Assembly (NCBI RefSeq): GCF_905171765.1
Contig: NC_053393.1
Location: 190,243,921-190,307,920 of the forward strand
Length of the DNA stretch: 64,000 nt
From: Bufo bufo
Taxonomy: Eukaryota > Chordata > Amphibia > Anura > Bufonidae
Direction of reading: 5' to 3'
The notes under the pieces: model-generated
Databases searched by the model: none
Seen by the model: the letters and a program-made list of their open reading frames with translations, nothing else
Told to the model about the DNA's origin: nothing
Shown: piece by piece, positions 32,934 to 43,769 of the stretch
Numbering within the stretch: the stretch's first letter is position 1
Layout: each line of letters opens with the position of its first letter
Made by a program: the position numbers and the translations under genes

Positions 32934-33760
32934 AGGGATTCTGTCATCAGAAATGAGCCCTATAAGCTAAACATATGGCGATGTCCCTTGTAAAACACTG
33001 AATCCTAAAGTGAGTTTATCAAATGCCCCTGTGGCTCTATATTCATAAAAAAGCGGTTTATATCACCTGTCAATCACTTCAAAATGTGTCCAAGGGGACG
33101 TCTCATGGTGAAAGGTGCCCGGCTGCAGCCATCTCGTTTAGGTGCCCAGCGCCGCCTTCTGAGCTGAAATCGCCGCCCTCCCTTTCATTCGATCCGCCTA
33201 CCTCAGGTGACTAACCTTCCTTGTGCCCAGCCACGCCCGCCTGTGAAGGAGCCCAGCACCGCCTATGTCTCCTCCTTTCATCAACGATAGATAGCCGTAA
33301 TCTCGCGATGCGCGAGCTCGCGCATGCGCAGTTCTTTCCTTGAGGCCGATGCCAGCACAGGGAAGGAACACTATACCGGCACTGCGCATGCGCGAGCTCG
33401 CGCATCGCGAGATTACGGCTATCTATCGTTGATGAAAGGAGGAGACATAGACGGTGCTGGGCTCCTTCACAGGCGGGCGTGGCTGGGCACAAGGAAGGTT
33501 AGTCACCTGAGGTAGGCGAATCGATTTCAGCTCAGAAGGCGGCGCTGGGCACCTAAACGAGATGGCTGCAGCCGGGCACCTTTCACCATGAGACGTCCCC
33601 TTGGACACATTTTGAAGTGATTGACAGGTGATATAAACCGCTTTTTTATGAATATAGAGCCACAGGGGCATTTGATAAACTCACTTTAGGATTCAGTGTT
33701 TTACAAGGAACATCGCCATATGTTTAGCTTATAGGGCTCATTTCTGATGACAGAATCCCT
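32934..33760. mobile_element. 827-bp near-perfect palindromic element flanked by TTAA
   Basis: TTAA|AGGGATTCTGTCATC at the left and GATGACAGAATCCCT|TTAA at the right give a piggyBac-type 4-bp target duplication. The arms of about 390 bp are almost identical inverted copies. The main difference is an extra 23 bases or so in the left arm (about 33172-33195). The centre (about 33330-33370) carries GCGCATGCGCGAGCTCGCGC-type sequence and is GC-rich. There is no coding capacity; mirrored short frames come from the symmetry. Confidence 0.92.
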
Positions 33761-33814
33761 TTAACTATATCAGGTATTGTATCTTCTTGTTTTAACTGCT
33801 ATGTAGCAAGAGTA

Positions 33815-34670
33815 ACAACTTATTTTTATTTTTGAAATATTTTATTTTTGTTGCTTTCATAATTCAAAATTAAAATACAATTTGACAATGCAAAGTCTCA
33901 GTGCCTCTATATACCATCTACAAGAACAGCCATTACAATAAGTTACAAATCCCTATAAACAAAAATGGTATAAAAAAATATTAAACAATCTGTTCCATTT
34001 TAGGGGATTACCAGACTCCCCTCTAAACACCGTATTAGTTGTGCTCAGACCTCTCATTGTCTATCCAAATTATCCCCCACCTTAAATCAACCCCCCCAAC
34101 CCCCCCACACCATGATGGTTGTCTCGGTGGGCACCATAAACGATCCCCCATAAGGGGTATACCTTATTTTCCATTATTTTCCATCTCTCTCTACCCTCCC
34201 CCAATCACCCTCCCCCCATCCGGGCGACGGAACTGCACTTCAGCAACTGATTACACTGCTTCTTGCATATGCCTCAAACCCTTCGATCTTTACCAATACG
34301 TTTTTCCAATCAATAATATTGGGCGCTCTTTTGGAACCCCACTCTCTTGTGATAGTCACTCTTGCCGCCATAAGACCTCTTATCCAAATCTTTTTGTTCC
34401 TTTTTTCCCTAATTGACGATGGAATACTTCCCAGAACAGCCACATCCGGTTGCAGTGGGAGGGATGCTAGGGACTCTATGCTTAGAAAACCGAAAACATC
34501 TCTCCAAAAGGATTGCATTTTTGAACAAGTCCAAATCATATGCATATAATCTGCAGCCTCTTCTCTGCATTTCCAACAGTTTGATTTTCGTTCTTTATAA
34601 ATCTTACTTAACAATAATGGAGTCATATAAATTCTATGGACAATATTAAAGTAAATTATCCTAAAATTAC
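33815..34670 (-). mobile_element. L1-type LINE, 5'-truncated 3' fragment
   Basis: On the minus strand this holds the C-terminal end of L1 ORF2, then a 3' untranslated region ending in an A-rich stretch (T-rich at 33815-33850 on the plus strand). The fragment stops at 34670 where an unrelated element begins, so it was either truncated at insertion or interrupted there. Confidence 0.75.
34240..34626 (-). pseudogene. L1 ORF2 C-terminal fragment
   Basis: The 128-residue frame contains CWKC, then eight residues, His, four residues, Cys (CX2CX8HX4C). It is followed by FWRDVFGFL. The same Cys/His spacing occurs in the C-terminal domain of the nested L1 ORF2 at 60212-61637 (CWIC ... HIWWTC). Endonuclease and reverse transcriptase parts are absent. 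This is a dead L1 tail. Confidence 0.85.
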
Positions 34671-35520
34671 TAGTGTTGAACGGGAGGTGCCATATTCGAT
34701 TTTGCGATATTTCGCGAATATTCGATTGAATATTCGACTTATATTCGTCGAAATCGAATATTCGTCATTATTCTATTTATCTTGAATAATATGTGATTTA
34801 ATTATTCGCGTATTGCGATTTTCTTTACTGTATAAGGCAACTTTCATATTGGTTGGCTATGTCTATGGCTAATATGTGTATTTTACGAATATTCGCTATA
34901 TTGCTATAACTTCGATTTTTTGAATATTACGAATATTCTAAAATACGAAGTTACAGCAATATCACAAATATTCGTAAAAAAACATAATTTAGCTAATATA
35001 GTGCTCTAAACTTTTTTTTTATAGTCTCATTTTTTGGTCTTTTCTGAACTTCATTTTTTGAAAAAATGTACACTATAAAAAAAAATACTACAGCACTATA
35101 TTAGCTAAATTGCAGTCTATATGTGTATTTTTCGAATATTCGCTATATTGCTATAACTTCATTTTTTAGAATATTCTTCATATTCTAAAAAACGAAGTTA
35201 TAGCAATATAGCGAATATTCGTAAAATACACATATAGACTGCAATTTAGCTAATATAGTGATATAATTTTTTTTTTATAGTGTAATTTTTTTGTTTCTTC
35301 TGAGCTTTAGAAGAGACAAAAAAATTAGACTATAAAAAAAGATTATAGCACTATATTAGCTAAATTGCAGTCTATATGTGTATTTTATGAATATTCGCTA
35401 TATTGCTATAACTTAGTTTTTTAGAATATGACGAATATTCTAAAAAACGAAGTTATAGCGCAATAGTGAATATATTCGTTACTTAGAATATTCGTATATA
35501 TTTTTTTTCAATCTGTATTG
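34671..35520. repeat. Chain of AT-rich hairpins at the left end of an unclassified element
   Basis: After an end-like TAGTGTTGAACGGGAGGTGC, five imperfect inverted repeats follow at about 120-bp spacing, centred near 34932, 35048, 35172, 35305 and 35425. They alternate between two types. One contains CGAATATTCGCTATATTGCT and its complement; the other contains TTAGCTAATATAGTG and its complement. The TAGTGTTGA end resembles hAT-type ends in this window, but I did not find the right end. Confidence 0.8.
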
Positions 35521-35535
35521 TTACTCCACTTTTGC

Positions 35536-35697
35536 AGACTGCTCCCCGACAAGCATCCCCGTCACCATGGTAACGGCTGTGGATTAGAATATACCATCGG
35601 ATCTGAGTTTTCACGATCTCAGGGAAAACTCAGATCCGATGGTATATTCTAACCCACAGGCGTTCTCATGGTGACGGGGACGCTTGTCGGGGAGGTG
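35536..35697. repeat. 160-bp inverted repeat
   Basis: CCCCGACAAGCATCCCCGTC and TCAGATCCGATGGTATATTC are mirrored about a centre near 35612. The stem is about 75 bp with a small mismatch region. Confidence 0.88.
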
Positions 35698-35992
35698 TAT
35701 GCCGAAGTTGATTAAATAACGAATATATTTTCTATATTGCTATATATTTGTTTTTTCGAATATTTGTGGAATAATCGAAATCTTGATTTCAATTTTTTTG
35801 TTCCAAATAATAAAGATGTTTTTTTTATTTTTATTTTTTTTATTCGCTATCGCTGTCCCAAATTTAAATAAAGCGGGTAACGTTAATGTGCGTGAAAAAG
35901 CGTATGACGTAATTTACAGTACTAGGACCGCCCAGTGACTGTGACCAGTGTCTTTAAAGCATTCATCATCACTATTTGAACTTTACAAGTGA

Positions 35993-36637
35993 ATGACTAC
36001 AATGGCTACTGGAAGTACGTCAAAGTTCAGACACATATTTGAGAAAGATGAGGACGACAGCATATTAACTGTAAGTAATATTCTCTTAAAGCATATATGT
36101 TGCTTGTGTAGATATTGCATGCAGCACAATGATTGTTCTGTAGATCACGAATTCTGAAATATTCGTAGATGCGATTATTATCTATATTGATACGATTTTA
36201 TTTTTTGGACTGTATGTCTCGAAGGGCATACGGTCGTGTGCAAGTGGCATAAGTGTCTAAGGTAGCTAATAAATATAAACTACCCAAAAAAATAACATTA
36301 AACTGTATCCGAACTATCTCTAGTCTAAAAAACACTATAATGACCATAAACATGTGTAACTTTTGGATTTAGATGTAAATCTTAATTGTTTATACACCTA
36401 CTCCACACAATGCACTAATTCTCTGATAAACTAAATTGCATTAATATTTTATTTTCTTTTAAATATACAGTAATCAATAAATGCCATAAACGAATGGCCA
36501 AGTACCAGAAGGAGCAAGAAAAGGATCGATTGGCTCTACATAAGGTTCTGCGGCGGGTTTCAAAAAAGGTTCAGAGGATGGATCAGAGGAACCGTAAAAT
36601 AATAAAACATATAGTTGCATTTCATGAAAAAAATTAA
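35993..36637 (+). pseudogene. Unrecognised two-exon gene remnant (gene A)
   Basis: A first exon (35993-36070) starts MTTMATGSTSKFRHIFEKDE and ends at a good donor (ACT|GTAAGT). A second open segment (36471-36637) follows an acceptor-like TATACAG. It encodes a charged, helix-prone tail (RMAKYQKEQEKDRLALHKVL ...) ending at TAA. Reading phases do not match: joined directly, the second segment would start with a stop. At least one middle exon is therefore missing or the gene is broken. It follows the hairpin chain by about 470 bp and a segment with CRE-like TGACGTAA (about 35905). I do not recognise the family; a DNA-transposon accessory protein is a guess. Confidence 0.4.
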
Positions 36638-36639
36638 AA

Positions 36640-37379
36640 ATAAGCCAAAAATGACTGTTATTGTTAAAATGTTTGATATTGTTATTGTTAAAATGTTATT
36701 AAAAATATTTATCTGCCACAGACTTGATGTCTCCGATCTTGAAAGTTCTATCAGTCAGAGGAATGCGTCGTGTCATGTGTAGCTAATTTTGTACTTCTTT
36801 TTCTTGTTGTTTAAAAAAATTATTTTTTATTTAAACAAAAATTTTAGAAAGTCAAATAGTGTAATTTTTTTCATGTTAGCCCATTCCTGCTGCACACTTA
36901 GTCAGAGGAGTCTTGGTTTATTTTCGGTGTTGTCCTGGTCTGGTAGGGGCCCATTCCTGGGAACAAATTCCTGATGCACACTTCGAACATGCTGCTGGCT
37001 GCACACATCGAACATGCTGCTGGCTGTCGTGCTGAGTTAGGCCAAGCTATGTGTAGCCCTTATACTGGACCCTTAACATCTACCTGGTGCTGATGCTGAA
37101 GTCTGTCCTGACCCTGATGACTTATGTGTGGGCCTTATACTCCACCGTTACCGATACTTGCTGTTGTAGGTCCTGACACTGCTGAGTTATGTGTGGGGCG
37201 TATACTACAGTGTTACCATGTACCTAATGCTGTCTGTTCTGATGTCTGTCCTGACCCTGGAATAAAGGGGCCTTACAACAAATTTCAAAAATTACACCGT
37301 AACATTACATAAAAAAAACAAAGCACACGTTATCAAACTGAATAAAATGTTTTTATAACAAAAATAAGAAAGCAAGCCT
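36640..37379. other. Spacer between two converging gene remnants, with short repeats
   Basis: It contains a duplicated ACATGCTGCTGGCTG segment (36985-37030). A loose repeat of about 80 bp follows (GTCCTGAC...CTGA...TTATGTGTGGG, about 37040-37260). No gene is supported. Confidence 0.5.
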
Positions 37380-37559
37380 CTATGGCAACTTTTTTAGCTC
37401 CAATAATACTGTATCAATTTTTTGGAGCTGGTGAAGGTATTTTTCCTCCATTTGCCGCAACCTCTTATTGAATTGATGCTGCAATTTTTTAAGCTGCCCA
37501 AAATCTTTAAGGAATTGCTTTTTGTTGGCCTCCAATTCCTTTATGGCCTTGTTCACAAC

Positions 37560-38128
37560 TGGAAAAAAAAAAAATAATAATTTAAATTAGTGTAACTTAC
37601 AAGACAATTAGTGCATTGTGTGTAGTATTTGTTTAAACACTGGCGATTTACATCTAAATACAATAAATATTGATATTTACATTAATTATATTTAGGTTTT
37701 CTTAGTGATAGTTGTGATAGAGTAGAATGTTATTTATTTTGTTAGTTAATATTTTTTCCGTAGTTTACATAATATGTTGCATTTTTTTTCCCCCTATAAC
37801 ATTAGTTTCTGTTGTCCAGTCATTGTTACCACTTTTAACCACTTCACGGGCGGCCATTAAGAGTAGGCCTCAGCGGGACGTGACTTGATTCAGAGGGACA
37901 GTCTATTACGGACCAACAAACACCCTGCCCCCAGGCATAATCGTTTGTGAACCGGGGTGCAAATGCAACTCAGCTAAACAGGCAGCCATGTTAACTAAGG
38001 GTTTCTATTTTTCAGATTCATTACACATGTGCATTACAGCTCCGGAGATGCAGGGTGGTGTGGGGATCGTGGGATGCTTGTGAATATGTTATGTATATCA
38101 AATTATAGTAATGTGTGCACATATTTAC
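37560..38128. other. Intron-like spacer of gene B
   Basis: AT-rich, then a more mixed stretch at 37845-38060 beginning TTAACCACTTCACGGGCGGC. This resembles the ends of TTAA-type elements, but no partner end was found. Confidence 0.4.
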
Positions 38129-38362
38129 CCTCCTGGTGGGGGGTGTAGACCACCTCTTCCTCCTCTTCTGGAGCTGGGGGGACGGAATCAGGTGGCTGGG
38201 AAGGTCCGGCCTCCTCCTCAGTCGCTTCTGTATCACCAACATCTGGGGGTGAAGTGGCCTGCACATTTTCTCCCTCCTCCATGGGCGCCTACCTCCTCCT
38301 CCTTGTGCGCCACCTTTTTTTTTTTTTTTTTTTGTGGTGGCGGACCGAGGGAACAGATTTAC

Positions 38363-39191
38363 CTGTAATAATGACACAATGTTAAGAATTTACACAAACA
38401 ACTCATAAATCATAACAAATGTAAAGATCAAGAAATTCCTATATGGTGGAATCTGCATGGGATTATGAATTATACCAATAGTGGATTTACCTTATTTAAA
38501 AAAAAAAAAAAGGGTTATAGATGGGTAAAACTAGTCTAAGTTACAAGGTAGGATGAGGTAACATGGGATTTGTTAGGAAGCTGCCCTATAGGGTTTTGTG
38601 ACTGGGTAATGGATGTTTAGGTAAACCAAAAAACAGTTCAGAAATTAGATAAGGGATTATTGGATGGTGTTATGTTGGGTATATCATTTTTTGTGTCTGC
38701 CAGCGTTAGACTGTCTGCCAAGCCGCATTTTGAAGATCTGCTGCCAACCCGCCCTACCTCCCTGTTGATTTAGTTGTCAAGGTAACTTTATAATTAGAAG
38801 GAGGCTTAAAGTCTCCCCTTTAACTGTCATTTTGACTGTGACCGCACCTTTAACAGTGACTTTGATCGTGACCGGCCCTTTCACAGTGACTTTCACGGTG
38901 AACGCCCCTTTAACTGTGAACTCCACAGCTCCCGTCAATTGGCAGTTAGGATTTAAGTGAAAGGCTGGCAGGCTTGTATTGGATAATACAGGTCATTTTT
39001 TTTTGAATATCTCGTGTACGTCGTAGAGAGCCGAGACCCCCGCAAGATTTCTTTCCAGGTAGAAAGGGATGTGTATACCAAGTTTCATTGAAATCGATGG
39101 TTGCGTTTTTGAGTTTTTGTGGAACATACATACACACATACATCCTTTTTTATATTTATATATATATATATATATATATATAAAATCTTGA
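38363..39191. other. Intron-like spacer of gene B with a 30-bp minisatellite
   Basis: Contains the minisatellite at 38812-38935, an A-rich run at 38500, and an unclassified repeat-like tail (about 38980-39150). In that tail AAGTTTCATTGAAATCGATG leads to ACATACATACACACATACAT and a TA tract. Confidence 0.5.
38812..38935 (+). repeat. About 30-bp minisatellite, 4 units
   Basis: Four units of the type CCTTTAACAGTGACTTTGATCG, each followed by TGACCG or a variant. Divergence between units is high. Confidence 0.75.
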
Positions 39192-40178
39192 TGTCACGGC
39201 CATGGTCATGGTCGTGACTCCTGTATCCGCATGCTGTTGCCTGCGGTCTGGTTTGGTTGTTCAACCACAGGTGAAGGCCGCTAGTATGTTGCCTCACTTG
39301 TGGTTGCCGCTGGCAACATGTAGTTATGTGGCAGTCGAGCAGCTGGAGCTGGTTGCTAGGCTGCTCGCTGTCATTTGCATGCGGTTGCACCTGGCAACCT
39401 GTCTTTTAGGTGTGCCTTGTGTTTGTCTGGTGTGCACATGGTTTTAGTTATATGTGCACTTTCTCCTTTAAGTGGCTGTCTTCCCTTCCCTGGTGTGAGA
39501 AGGGTTAATTCCCTTCTGTGTGTGTGAACACTGGGTGTGTCTGTGTGGGTGTGGCTACTTGGGCTATAAAGCCTCAGTGGAGACCTGAAGCTGAGAGGTA
39601 CTCCAGCCTTGTTTGTAAGCTGGAGGCACCCTCCTGGTTAGTACCATCTGCCACTGAGGGCCACCCTTGTGGTCATAAATCTTGTTTGATGTTATGAAGA
39701 TGTGTCTGTGGTATGCTTGTTTATTGCAGCTTATGGTCCTGGGTTCCTGTGTGATGTGTGGTGTGTGCTGTGTCCGTTTGTGTTTTAGGACAGCAGCACT
39801 TGCACATGGGTTCCAGGCTTTGTGTCTGTGGCAGGTGGGTGTTGTGCTTATGGCATTCACCTGCCATTGCCATAAGTTGCATATGTTCCCCTTTATTGTA
39901 GCCTGGCCTGTGAGACTCCTGTTCCTCCGTGTCTAGGAGGAACAGGTCATCTTACCCTGCTCCTACTTTAGAGATCTGCGGAGGGTTACTAGGGATCCGA
40001 GGTTCCGGAGCATGAGCCCTCCTACCTTCAAGGTCGGCTCATGCAGCTATGAGTCAGGGTCAGATTAGGGATGCGATAGGAGGTGACCTGCTCCCTAATT
40101 CTGTGCTCCTGGCCAAGCAGCGACCACCATCTTCCGTCATCGCACGGCTGAGGGTTTTCCCCATCCTCAGCCGTGACA
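39192..40178 (+). mobile_element. Solo LTR of an LTR retrotransposon
   Basis: The segment starts TGTCACGGC and ends GCCGTGACA, perfect 9-bp inverted ends. The flanks CTTGA (39187-39191) and CTTAA (40179-40183) look like a 5-bp target duplication with one change. A TATA box CTATAAAG (39564-39571) lies in mid-LTR. No internal coding region is adjacent, so the copy has reduced to a solo LTR. A Ty3/gypsy origin is likely from end style but not proven. It sits inside the first visible intron of gene B. Confidence 0.8.
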
Positions 40179-40702
40179 CTTAAATCCCATGCAAAATAGG
40201 TGGGGGATGTATGTACTGGTCGTGGACGTTGACCAGAATACTGAATGATGTTTGCAGTTTATGTAGATATAAACAAAAATACCTATATATATTTATGTGT
40301 GTGAAACGTATGAAATCATCCGGTGACATCATACATCAGTACCGCGCTGTGTGTATAACAATATATATACAATCTCAGCGAGGTAGAGATGTATGATGTA
40401 ACCAGAAGATTTTGTACATGTCACAACAGGTATTAAGTAATCATTTGAAAAGGGATGAAATACGGATGTAGTACAGTTAACACACATGCTTTATGAGACG
40501 TGTTATGTAAACTTAATGCAATTAAATACGTTAAGATATTTTAAAAATGCCTTGTGTTTCATGATTACGTGATGAGTTAAGAAATTTGAGTTAAGAGGTT
40601 GTGTGTTAACCATACTACATCTGTACGGATTAGCAGCATAACTGAATATATACATTACAGAGTTTTGTAGAGAGAGATACAAAAATCATGTAAGCATTGT
40701 AC
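40179..40702. other. Intron-like spacer of gene B
   Basis: AT-rich DNA without a recognised gene or repeat edge. Confidence 0.4.
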
Positions 40703-40986
40703 CTGGGCATAATCGCCGACTGTACTCATCGACCTGATCTGGGTGTAGGCGCTTCAGGTCGCACCACTTTTTTTGAATTGCCTTGTAGTCGTGCCATATG
40801 CCACTTTTTAATTTTAATTCGGCCCGGACAGACCGTACGATGGCCTCTTTTTCTACCCTTTTGTTGGTCCAAGGGTATCCCCGCTCCAGAAAGCACTGAA
40901 GCATATAATCACAATTTTTTTATTATACAAATATTCAAAGAAATAACCACAAAAAAAAAAGCAAAAAGTAGTTAAGTCTTTCAAAC

Positions 40987-41500
40987 CCCTTCACGCATTA
41001 TGACGTAAAGGTACGTCATTGCATGACAGGGGATGTATGGAGCGGGCCTCTGCAGTGAGCCCGCTCCATACGCACGATCTGTCGGCTATATGATACAGCC
41101 GGCATCTGGCTGCACTAACAGGAAGCGTCGATCGCGCCACCCCTGCCATTCAACCCCTCAGGTGCCGCGATCAAGGCTAATAGCGGCACCTGCGACGTGA
41201 TGCGCCTCCATCTTCCTTCCAATCGGAGCCCCCGCTGCGAAATCGCGGGGCTCCGATCAGTTGCCATGGCAGCCTGGACACTGCTGAAGCTATTCAGGCC
41301 TGCCATGGCTTTCTCCATACTGAGCTATGAAAGAGGCATAGCGCAGAATGGAGTGTGTAAAAATCCTATTCACCATAATAGATCTCTATTATGGTGAATA
41401 GGAGAGGGGATCATAAGATCCCATGTACGAGGCCCCTATGGGGGCTAATTGCTGTAAAAAAAAAAAGTTAAATAAAGTTTAAAAAAACACCACTATATTA
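40987..41500. mobile_element. Left part of a DNA repeat that hosts the L1
   Basis: It begins CCCCTTCACGCATTATGACG with an internal hairpin (TGACGTAAAGGTACGTCA). Its other part resumes at 62123 after the L1 (ATCACCACCCTTTCCC), continuing to the Tc1 insertion at 62395. The continuation contains GTATCGCCGCGTCCG, the complement of a motif in the TTAA-type element at 21261-24155, so a related family is likely. No coding region is present. Confidence 0.6.
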
Positions 41501-41510
41501 AAAGTTTGAG
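41501..41510. repeat. L1 target site duplication, left
   Basis: AAAAGTTTGA is repeated at 62113-62122, just after the poly(A) tail. Confidence 0.75.
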
Positions 41511-41607
41511 GCGGAGCCTAGCCGGGACTGCAGATGGCTGTGTGAGACCTCGGCTCCTCCGCACTCAAGCAAATTAAACCATTTATTTAGCGGTGACCCA
41601 CCTCAAA

Positions 41608-42637
41608 ATGGTCAAATATGGGAGAGATAGGGGTGCTGACACCCCCGACACACCGAGAACCCAAAAGAGCCAGCAAGCGATGCAGCGTTTCCTTAAGAAG
41701 AAAGCGCTCCTCTCACCAGGCGCGGGCCCTAAGATGGCGGCGGCAGCTGCATGCGCTGAAGAAGGAGAGGATTCTGGTGCAGACAGCTCTCTGGGCGACA
41801 CAGTGGAATCTCGTGACCCCTCACCCGTATCAAAGTCTTTTCTCACTAAGGTACTGGGGCAAGCGCTGGAAAAGGCCATAAAACCATTGGTATTGGTGGA
41901 ACTCTTGGATATAAAATCTGAGATAACTCAAATGGGACATAGAGTGGAGTCGCTTGAAACAGCAGCGCAGGAGCTTGTGTCGCACTCCACGGGGGTAGAA
42001 GAATATCTCAATTTCCATACCACAGAGCTCAACAAAGCGATGCTGATGCTAGAAGATCAAGAAAACAGAAGCAGGCGACGGAATATCCGTATCAAGGGCC
42101 TACCCGAATCCTGGGCCTCTGAAGCGCTGCATAAAGTGGCCATGGAAATTTTCGCTGATCTACTAGGCCAGGAGCCGGCCGCTTCGATTATAAAAGAACG
42201 TATCCACAGGGCATTAAGACCAGCTCCGAAGCTGAATGAGAGACCCAGAGATGTTGTCTGTGGTCTTTTGTCATATGTAGACACTGCCCAAATAATGGCC
42301 GCAGCCAGAGATAGAAGACAGATTGTATACGATGGGGCGGACGTCGCTCTCTATCAAGATATATCGCCCTCCACGCTGGCGAAACGGCGCATTATGAAGC
42401 CCCTACTGGATGCGCTGAGAGCACAAAAAATACAGTATGCCTGGTTATACCCCTTTCGGTATCGCGATTATAAAAAACGGCAAACGTACTGCGATACATA
42501 CCCCAGATGTTCTTGAAAGGGCTTGGGAAGTCATAGGAATCCGCCCGCTAGAAGTCCCTTCGTGGATGCCGATAGCCCAACCTACAGATCTGCCGCAGCT
42601 CACCCAGATCGAACCCTGGAAGAATGTACCAATGTAA
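41608..42637 (+). pseudogene. L1 ORF1 (RNA-binding chaperone), one frameshift
   Basis: The product of about 342 residues would coat L1 RNA as a trimer. I chose the ATG at 41608 (MVKYGRDRGADT); the frame extends slightly upstream without an ATG. Residues 1-85 are basic and Ser/Ala-rich. A coiled coil spans about 90-150 (MGHRVESLETAAQELVSHST). The RRM-like domain begins at SRRRNIRIKGLPE. The C-terminal domain follows, with NGKRTAIHTPDVLERAW. A one-base shift near 42456 moves the last 60 residues into another frame (42437-42637), so the protein would lose much of its C-terminal nucleic-acid-binding domain. The frame at 42523-42816 is a shadow. Confidence 0.88.
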
Positions 42638-43769
42638 AAGGGGAAATCCAAGATGACCAGAGCAGCAGCAGAAGTACGATCCCCACCACCCTGAAGACGG
42701 GTCCAGGAACTGTGGGCTACAGTTTCCCAATGATCAACTGGTATAGCGACGGATGTTCACTAACCCAAATAGATCCTCTGTTATTTTCTAGGTTTGATGT
42801 TTGGGACTCAATATGACTTACCAGCTGTTAGTTACGATTCTAAAAAGAAAAAAAGAGGAAGAGCCGCTAAGGCTCTGATGCAATACTAAAAATGAGCCTG
42901 TGCGAATGTTACTTACTCCCAGTTCTACCTGACATGTTTTAGATCAGTCTATGGTTTAGTTTACCTGCATAGACAATGCTTCTGTCTCTCCCTCTAACAG
43001 CCCAATTTTCCAGCCATAGGGCTATTATTGATCCTCTACCACTCCCGCCCCCCTCGCCCCCTCCCCAGCCTTTTCCCTGGCCATCCCGTCTAATTCTTAT
43101 GAGATGATAGAACAGGAAAATTAGGGAGAAGGAGATATTAGAGTTCCATTATACTCCTATGAAACAGTATTCATATTAGTGTCTATCATATGCGGTCTCT
43201 TGTATTAGAATAAATAGATAAGCGTCACTGATCCCAGGCAGTTATTATACCCCCCCCCCCTTTATTGTGCTCCCTATTCCCCAGCAAGGGAATATATTTA
43301 TATTTATCTTGGTATCCTCTCCTACCCTCCCCCCCTCTATTTCCTACTCCCTTTTAGCACCTAATCCAAAAAAAAAAAAGAGAAACACAGGAAGATGGCA
43401 AGACTAGAATAAAATAGCAGGGTCACCAATCAGATAGCTATTCACAATCTGGTTTATGAGCATGGGTGTATGGCTACACCGACCTTATTTTACTCTCAAG
43501 ATCACCCTAACCCTCCCTTATTTCCCCCCTCTAGTATCAGCCTTGACTTGGCTGATTTAAGCTTATGATATTAGTAGGAAAAGCTACTAGTATATTGTTT
43601 AATATTTGCACTTTTCTATTTTTCCCCTCTACTTGATCTTTTTCTGTCCTATCTGCACTTTACTCCCACCCCCCCCATCCTTTCTCCACCCCTCTTATTC
43701 TCCCTATTAGACAGAGTACAAACTTTTTGTTCCGGTACATAAGTAGAGAGTGCCTCCACTTAGTAGGAT
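42638..43769. other. L1 inter-ORF spacer
   Basis: About 1.1 kb of pyrimidine-rich, non-coding DNA between ORF1 and ORF2, with C runs near 43050, 43250 and 43660. It is long compared with mammalian L1 spacers. Confidence 0.7.

Larger units (their letters stand above)
37380..40895 (-). pseudogene. Myb/SANT-like accessory gene remnant, three exons (gene B)
   Basis: Three splice-bounded segments occur in order on the minus strand. Exon a (40703-40895) encodes part of a Myb/SANT-like domain with YKAIQKKWCDLKR; acceptor CTTCAG, donor CAG|GTACAA. Exon b (38129-38362) encodes a Lys-rich start and an acidic Pro/Glu linker (PPAPEEEEVVYTPHQ); acceptor TTACAG, donor AGG|GTAAAT. Exon c (37380-37558) encodes a coiled-coil tail (KAIKELEANKKQFLKDFGQL) ending in TAG. 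The b-c junction is in phase. The a-b path needs at least two indels, one probably in a run of about 20 A, so the copy is broken. The 5' exon with the start is not in view. Myb-like proteins accompany the transposase in PIF/Harbinger elements, but no such transposase is seen here. Confidence 0.55.
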
